A stretch of 64,000 bases of DNA, taken from contig JALIHJ010000055.1 in NCBI GenBank assembly GCA_022984795.1, positions 114,978 through 178,977 on the forward strand, in the 5' to 3' direction. This DNA comes from Fabrea salina (Eukaryota; Ciliophora; Heterotrichea; Heterotrichida; Fabreidae). The position numbers and the translations under genes were made by a program. Shown here piece after piece: positions 60,015-64,000 of the stretch; positions within the stretch are counted from its first letter, which is position 1; each line of letters starts with the position of its first letter. Under the pieces are notes generated by a model, which was not told the DNA's origin, made no database searches, and saw only the letters and a list, made by a program, of their open reading frames with translations.

Positions 60015-63000
60015 TTAAGCTTCAAAGGTGTTAACTTCTCCCCGGGTTTCGACTATTCCTGATAAATCGGTGACTTGGAGCGTTTCTAAGTACCTGCTTT
60101 CTTCTTCTGGGTGCTTTTCTTCTTCGGGGTGGTTTTCTTCTCCAGAGTCTTCTGGTCCTTCATCAATATGCTTAAAAGCTTCTCGGTATAAATCTAGCAT
60201 GGTGTATATGCCTGGCAAAGGGTCCTCTTCTGGCTCTTTGTGCTTTATTAGAGTATACCGAGTGCACCCGTCTACAGTGATCTTGCCTTTCCTGTAACTG
60301 TTGTCGACGTACATGTCCCCGTCAAACCCATCACTTTTGAAAAACATCATTTTGAGTCTTGGAAACTTACCAATGAAGTTCACGAACTTGTCCTTCAGAA
60401 AGTGCCAGGTCCAGTAAGTCAGGAATGAAGCGTTACTCCCACAAATCAGCAAAAACAAAAGGAACTCAGACACTTCCTCTAGGTCCTCCGAAAAGTAGTA
60501 CAGCCCACAGTATATAGTAATAGTTGCAGTGACTACTGACCGTGTTTCCATTCCGTTCAGGTGGCTTTCAATAAAAGGTTTTTCTCTAGTGTGGAAGTAA
60601 CAGAACAGCATTAGCATGAGAAAGCACATCAAGCTCTGAATCATAACTGAAACCCTTGAAAGAAAGACTGCCAAACAAATAATTGCAACCTCTCGGTACA
60701 TAATCACGAATTCCCAGTAGAACTTGTCTACTTTGTAGCCGTTGAAGACAAAGCCGAACCTAAGTTTGTTTTCTATCCTGCCTAAGTAGTTCTTGCGCTT
60801 GTACATCATTCGGATGATAAACGCAGGAGTAGCTATTCCCCACACAATGATTCCAGGCAAAGCAACAGCCATGGCGTAGAAAGTGTGGGTTCCGTCCCAG
60901 CACTCTACTTCTAAGTCCTGGACCAACCAAACTCCTAGTCCTTCTATTTCTGTGCAAGAAAACACGAAGAACAAAGAATTGATTACATTGGGATGCACTG
61001 TAAAGAAAACAATAATCAGGGTTGCTATCAGTTCCTTTTTCATTGGTTCAGAGCTTCTTTTCTTCAAGCTTATGACTCCCCATACCACTACAGCTGCTAT
61101 AGAAAGTAGTATTGGAAGTAAGGACATAACCGCTGCTCCAATAAACACTGCATCCTCAAAGGAATCTCCACTGCTTTGTAAGTAGCAGTCTACTGAGAAT
61201 AATTGTTCTGGAAGCGAAGCTGTTGCTTTTTGGAGTGAAAATAACTCTACAACTAGTTTTGGCCACTTCAACTTGAACTGAGTCGTTAAGTACGTTAGTT
61301 GAGTGTAGTTAGTGAATATTTTCATGTAAATAGAAGAAACCGCCTCGGGTTCGTAAGCTGAGTCCAAAGTGGTCTTCACAAGGAACACGTTGTATGCTGC
61401 CATGAATACAATCATTCCGATGAGTCTTAGAATGTTTAAAGTGGGGTCAGGACAAGCTGTGCAAGTGTTTTCAAACGTTCTGAAGTAGCCTTTCTGGCAA
61501 GCCTGGCACATCTTTCCTCTGTAGCCTTCTGAGCAGTTGCCTAGGTAGTTAGAGTAGTCAGGGGATCCCAGGCAGGCTTCTGGGTTAGGGCATTTGTAAA
61601 ATACATTACTATCTTTAAAAGGTCTCCAATAGCCTGGTCTAGGAAACATTGTCCAGTTTCCCAAACAGTAAGCTTGAGCAGGGCAAGCAGTGCATGGCTC
61701 GTCAGGCGACAAACTGTATTCTTCTTTAATACACAACTGGCATTCATTTCCAGCATTGTATTCTCCTTTTTGGCACTCCCTTAGCTTCACTTCAACTAAA
61801 ACAGAAGGATTAAAGCTAGTTGTGTCTTTGGAGTTGCTTAGAGTGTCTTCTATTGACCTTGCATAGACTTCAAGGGTTAAGTTTTGGTTAGGAGAAGCCA
61901 ACATTTTAAAGTCATCAAAAATAAAGACTCCGTTTTGAGCCTGAACTTCTGTTTTTCCGGAGATAGTTGCATTTGAACCTTTGAGATTGGCTTTGCTAGA
62001 GTTATCAGTAGCTACCACGTTATCGTAGTGGTCTATTAAGGCTATTTGGAGAGGTGGCTCTACTTTCTGTCCAGGTACTCCTTTCAAGTACTCTACCACT
62101 GGACCTTCAGAAAGTCTTCTCCGAGACAAGCTTTTCATACTGATAGCATAAGAGGCAACCTGGGCTCCATAAAGTGCAGAGTTGTTTGAGTAGTAGTTAA
62201 GCTCTAGTTGGGGCTTTACGCTTTTCCAGATAATACAACCTCCGTTGGTGGCTGCTGAGTTGTTGGTAAAAGAACAGTTAGAAATGGAACTGGAGTTGTA
62301 GTTGTAAGTACTACGCTCAATGAAAACACCACCTCCCTCTACTGCTGAGTTGTGCTCAAAGTAAGAGTCTGTGATATTCAGAACTGAGTCTTGAGTGTAC
62401 ACAGCCCCTCCTTTGCTAGCTGAGTTGCTAGAGAAAATGGAGTTTTCTATTTGAGGTACAATGCTTGACTCCTTAGAGTTTGCTATAAAGATTGCCCCTC
62501 CAAAGTTCTCAACTGAAGACTCTGAAAAAGAACAGTTCTGGATTTTAACTCTACTGGGGTCAGTTATGTAGAGTGCTCCTCCAATAGGACTGGTTGAGTT
62601 AAGTATTTCAGAGTCAAACATTTGAATACTTCCAGAGTTCATAAAAACAACTCCTCCTGAAGTCGAACTAGATACTTGGTTATAAGTAGAGTTATGCACA
62701 GAAATATGAGAAGACATAATTCCCGAAAACACTCCTCCTCTGGGAGAACTTAGTTTACTGAATTGGGTGTTGTAAACTCTTAGTGAGCTTTTCATAAGGT
62801 AAGCAACTCCTCCTTCTTCCAAAGCAATATTGTCTTCAAAGACACAGTTATCAATTGTTACAGTTGAAGATTCCATCTTAATACTGCCTCCAAGTCCTCC
62901 AATTTGGTTCTTGAACTTAGACGTATAAATAGCTACAGAGGACTCCCCAACTACAATAGGAGTAGTTAATGTGCTTGAGTAGCTTTCGTAGAACTCACTC

Positions 63001-64000
63001 TGGCCTAGTTGGCTTTGAACTTTCTCAAAGGCACTTTGGTCGTACTTAAGAAGTTCTGTGTCGTAAACAGTAAAATTAGAATTTTGTTCTATCGAAGCTG
63101 AGCTCCCTGAGAAACTCTCTACCTTAAGGTTTCTAGCTGTTAGTTCTATGTTTTCCAGGCGGATTCCAGAATTGAAGTTTGATGCTGAGCAAGAGTCAAG
63201 TACTGCGGAAACACCTGGAACCCAAGACTTCAAGTGAATCAACTGCTTGTCACAGCTGCCACTGTAGAACTCAGAGTTAGTGATGCTTAGAAGTTCCCCT
63301 TGAATGCTGTAATCTCCATAAAGAACACAGTAATAACCACTTGAGCCAGAAATAGTTGAGTTAGTTATTTCTAGCTTTCCCAAACTGTGGTAATCATTAA
63401 TTGGAGCTCCTATGCTGGTGCGAGCATTTGTGATAGTAACTCCGTTTAATACACCAGAGCTGAAAGAAACTGTTCCTGCTATGTAAAGCGCTGCTCCCCT
63501 TAATGCTTCTGGGCTCATAAACTGAGTGTTTTCTATCGATAGATCTACTGAATCGGCTTGTGACCTACTGTTTATATAAACACCTCCTCCTAGCTTAGCT
63601 TTTGAGGACTCAAAAACAGAGTCCTGGATTGATAGTTTTGTTTTAAGTTTTTCACTTGAATAAGGAGTGTAGTAAATACTCCCTCCATTCCCACTTTTGC
63701 TTTCACAGTAAAAGCACTCTACCTTGCTTGCTTCTAAACTCACAACTTCTCCAAAGATCACACCCCTTATTTGGCCTGCACAGTTAGTAACCTTCACATT
63801 GTTCAGAACTAGTGACTCCACTGTTTTGAATTCAATTACTGAGTCCTCGTGGTTCTGGATGTTTTCAAAAGTAGTGCTTGAAATCTTAAATGTTTCTACT
63901 GAAAAAGCCCTTATAGCGTACCCTACATTTGAAACTGAGTCCATATTTGAGAACTTAGAGTCTGTTACAGAAGCACTTTTGGCAGACTGAATGTCAAACA
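60015..64000 (-). CDS. Beta-helix (Pmp/pectate-lyase-like) surface protein with Cys-rich and polytopic end; 5' partial
   Basis: The frame stays open to base 64000, so the N-terminus lies outside; at least 1327 residues are visible. The first about 640 are parallel beta-helix repeats with GGAIFIANS, GGVYINSR and GGCIIW-type turns, where C-S-F-x-x-N-S/A units recur (polymorphic-membrane-protein style). A Cys-rich segment follows (about 745-855, CTACPAQAYCLGNW, GYRGKMCQACQKGYF), then about ten membrane helices and an acidic cytoplasmic tail rich in Glu and Pro. The same plan is common in ciliates and oomycetes as large surface proteins with a TRP-like membrane end. The membrane region differs from the two surface genes to its left. 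Function unknown. Confidence 0.75.
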   Translation of the reverse strand, partial: FDIQSAKSASVTDSKFSNMDSVSNVGYAIRAFSVETFKISSTTFENIQNHEDSVIEFKTVESLVLNNVKVTNCAGQIRGVIFGEVVSLEASKVECFYCESKSGNGGSIYYTPYSSEKLKTKLSIQDSVFESSKAKLGGGVYINSRSQADSVDLSIENTQFMSPEALRGAALYIAGTVSFSSGVLNGVTITNARTSIGAPINDYHSLGKLEITNSTISGSSGYYCVLYGDYSIQGELLSITNSEFYSGSCDKQLIHLKSWVPGVSAVLDSCSASNFNSGIRLENIELTARNLKVESFSGSSASIEQNSNFTVYDTELLKYDQSAFEKVQSQLGQSEFYESYSSTLTTPIVVGESSVAIYTSKFKNQIGGLGGSIKMESSTVTIDNCVFEDNIALEEGGVAYLMKSSLRVYNTQFSKLSSPRGGVFSGIMSSHISVHNSTYNQVSSSTSGGVVFMNSGSIQMFDSEILNSTSPIGGALYITDPSRVKIQNCSFSESSVENFGGAIFIANSKESSIVPQIENSIFSSNSASKGGAVYTQDSVLNITDSYFEHNSAVEGGGVFIERSTYNYNSSSISNCSFTNNSAATNGGCIIWKSVKPQLELNYYSNNSALYGAQVASYAISMKSLSRRRLSEGPVVEYLKGVPGQKVEPPLQIALIDHYDNVVATDNSSKANLKGSNATISGKTEVQAQNGVFIFDDFKMLASPNQNLTLEVYARSIEDTLSNSKDTTSFNPSVLVEVKLRECQKGEYNAGNECQLCIKEEYSLSPDEPCTACPAQAYCLGNWTMFPRPGYWRPFKDSNVFYKCPNPEACLGSPDYSNYLGNCSEGYRGKMCQACQKGYFRTFENTCTACPDPTLNILRLIGMIVFMAAYNVFLVKTTLDSAYEPEAVSSIYMKIFTNYTQLTYLTTQFKLKWPKLVVELFSLQKATASLPEQLFSVDCYLQSSGDSFEDAVFIGAAVMSLLPILLSIAAVVVWGVISLKKRSSEPMKKELIATLIIVFFTVHPNVINSLFFVFSCTEIEGLGVWLVQDLEVECWDGTHTFYAMAVALPGIIVWGIATPAFIIRMMYKRKNYLGRIENKLRFGFVFNGYKVDKFYWEFVIMYREVAIICLAVFLSRVSVMIQSLMCFLMLMLFCYFHTREKPFIESHLNGMETRSVVTATITIYCGLYYFSEDLEEVSEFLLFLLICGSNASFLTYWTWHFLKDKFVNFIGKFPRLKMMFFKSDGFDGDMYVDNSYRKGKITVDGCTRYTLIKHKEPEEDPLPGIYTMLDLYREAFKHIDEGPEDSGEENHPEEEKHPEEESRYLETLQVTDLSGIVETRGEVNTFEA

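Noticed and set aside
1-64000. TGA read as tryptophan (Blepharisma-type code)
   Set aside because: The LepA-type gene, the MYB gene and the 15.2-kb coiled-coil gene end at TGA where expected, and TGG is used for Trp throughout. The only in-frame TGA inside a conserved protein falls on a Sec position.
1-64000. CRISPR array, rRNA, bacterial operon features
   Set aside because: No regularly spaced repeats, no rRNA-like stretch, and the gene set is eukaryotic.

Overview
The window is nuclear DNA of a heterotrichous ciliate, most likely Stentor coeruleus or a close relative (inferred from gene structure, not from a database match). Three things point there. All clear introns are 15 or 16 nt long (GTA...AG with A at position 10). 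TGA, TAA and TAG all end genes, so the code is standard; the LepA-type GTPase ends at TGA exactly where the family ends. The gene set is eukaryotic (katanin-like ATPase, ferlin, PP4 regulatory subunit, polycystin/REJ-type surface proteins), and genes are packed with gaps of 0-50 nt.

Positions 1-41,066 are a dense housekeeping block on both strands: R2R3-MYB factor, DOMON protein, kinase, ERGIC3/Erv46, the 25-residue ribosomal protein eL41, a selenoprotein M gene with in-frame TGA and a 3' SECIS hairpin, a Rab GTPase, tRNA-Ser(UGA), an inactive-looking lipase, HSDL2-like SDR, mitochondrial GUF1/LepA, CDGSH protein, PDH E1-alpha, a LITAF plus wolframin-like membrane protein, KATNAL2-like AAA ATPase, PP4R3/SMEK, kelch protein, ER HSP90 (GRP94) with a long LEA-like tail, lipase-plus-LIM protein, SCP/FCP-type phosphatase, RPS7, a RAP-like mitochondrial protein, coiled-coil proteins and a ferlin. 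Three convergent pairs have directly abutting stop codons. One divergent pair has start codons 4 nt apart, and another pair has start codons 10 nt apart.

From about 41 kb rightwards the character changes: long intergenic DNA and large surface or membrane genes. These are a 1463-residue IPT/PA14/LamG/Cys-rich polytopic protein, a decayed paralogue (46.0-49.6 kb), a 2016-residue lectin/LamG/Cys-rich/REJ/GPS-like protein, an NRF-6-type acyltransferase, and a beta-helix protein running off the right edge. The decayed paralogue is split by a 928-bp insertion flanked by a perfect 16-bp direct repeat. The insertion carries two overlapping ORFs with no recognisable family, and reading the pseudogene across the repeat restores the LamG-like module. 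This is the best candidate for an undescribed mobile element. A compositionally similar, degraded stretch and a 55-bp tandem repeat lie at 50.7-51.3 kb.

Six introns were placed by joining ORFs. They merge fragments into a 16.5-kb basic protein, PP4R3, a two-intron RAP-like gene and a two-intron coiled-coil gene. Every one of the six creates an in-frame stop if retained.
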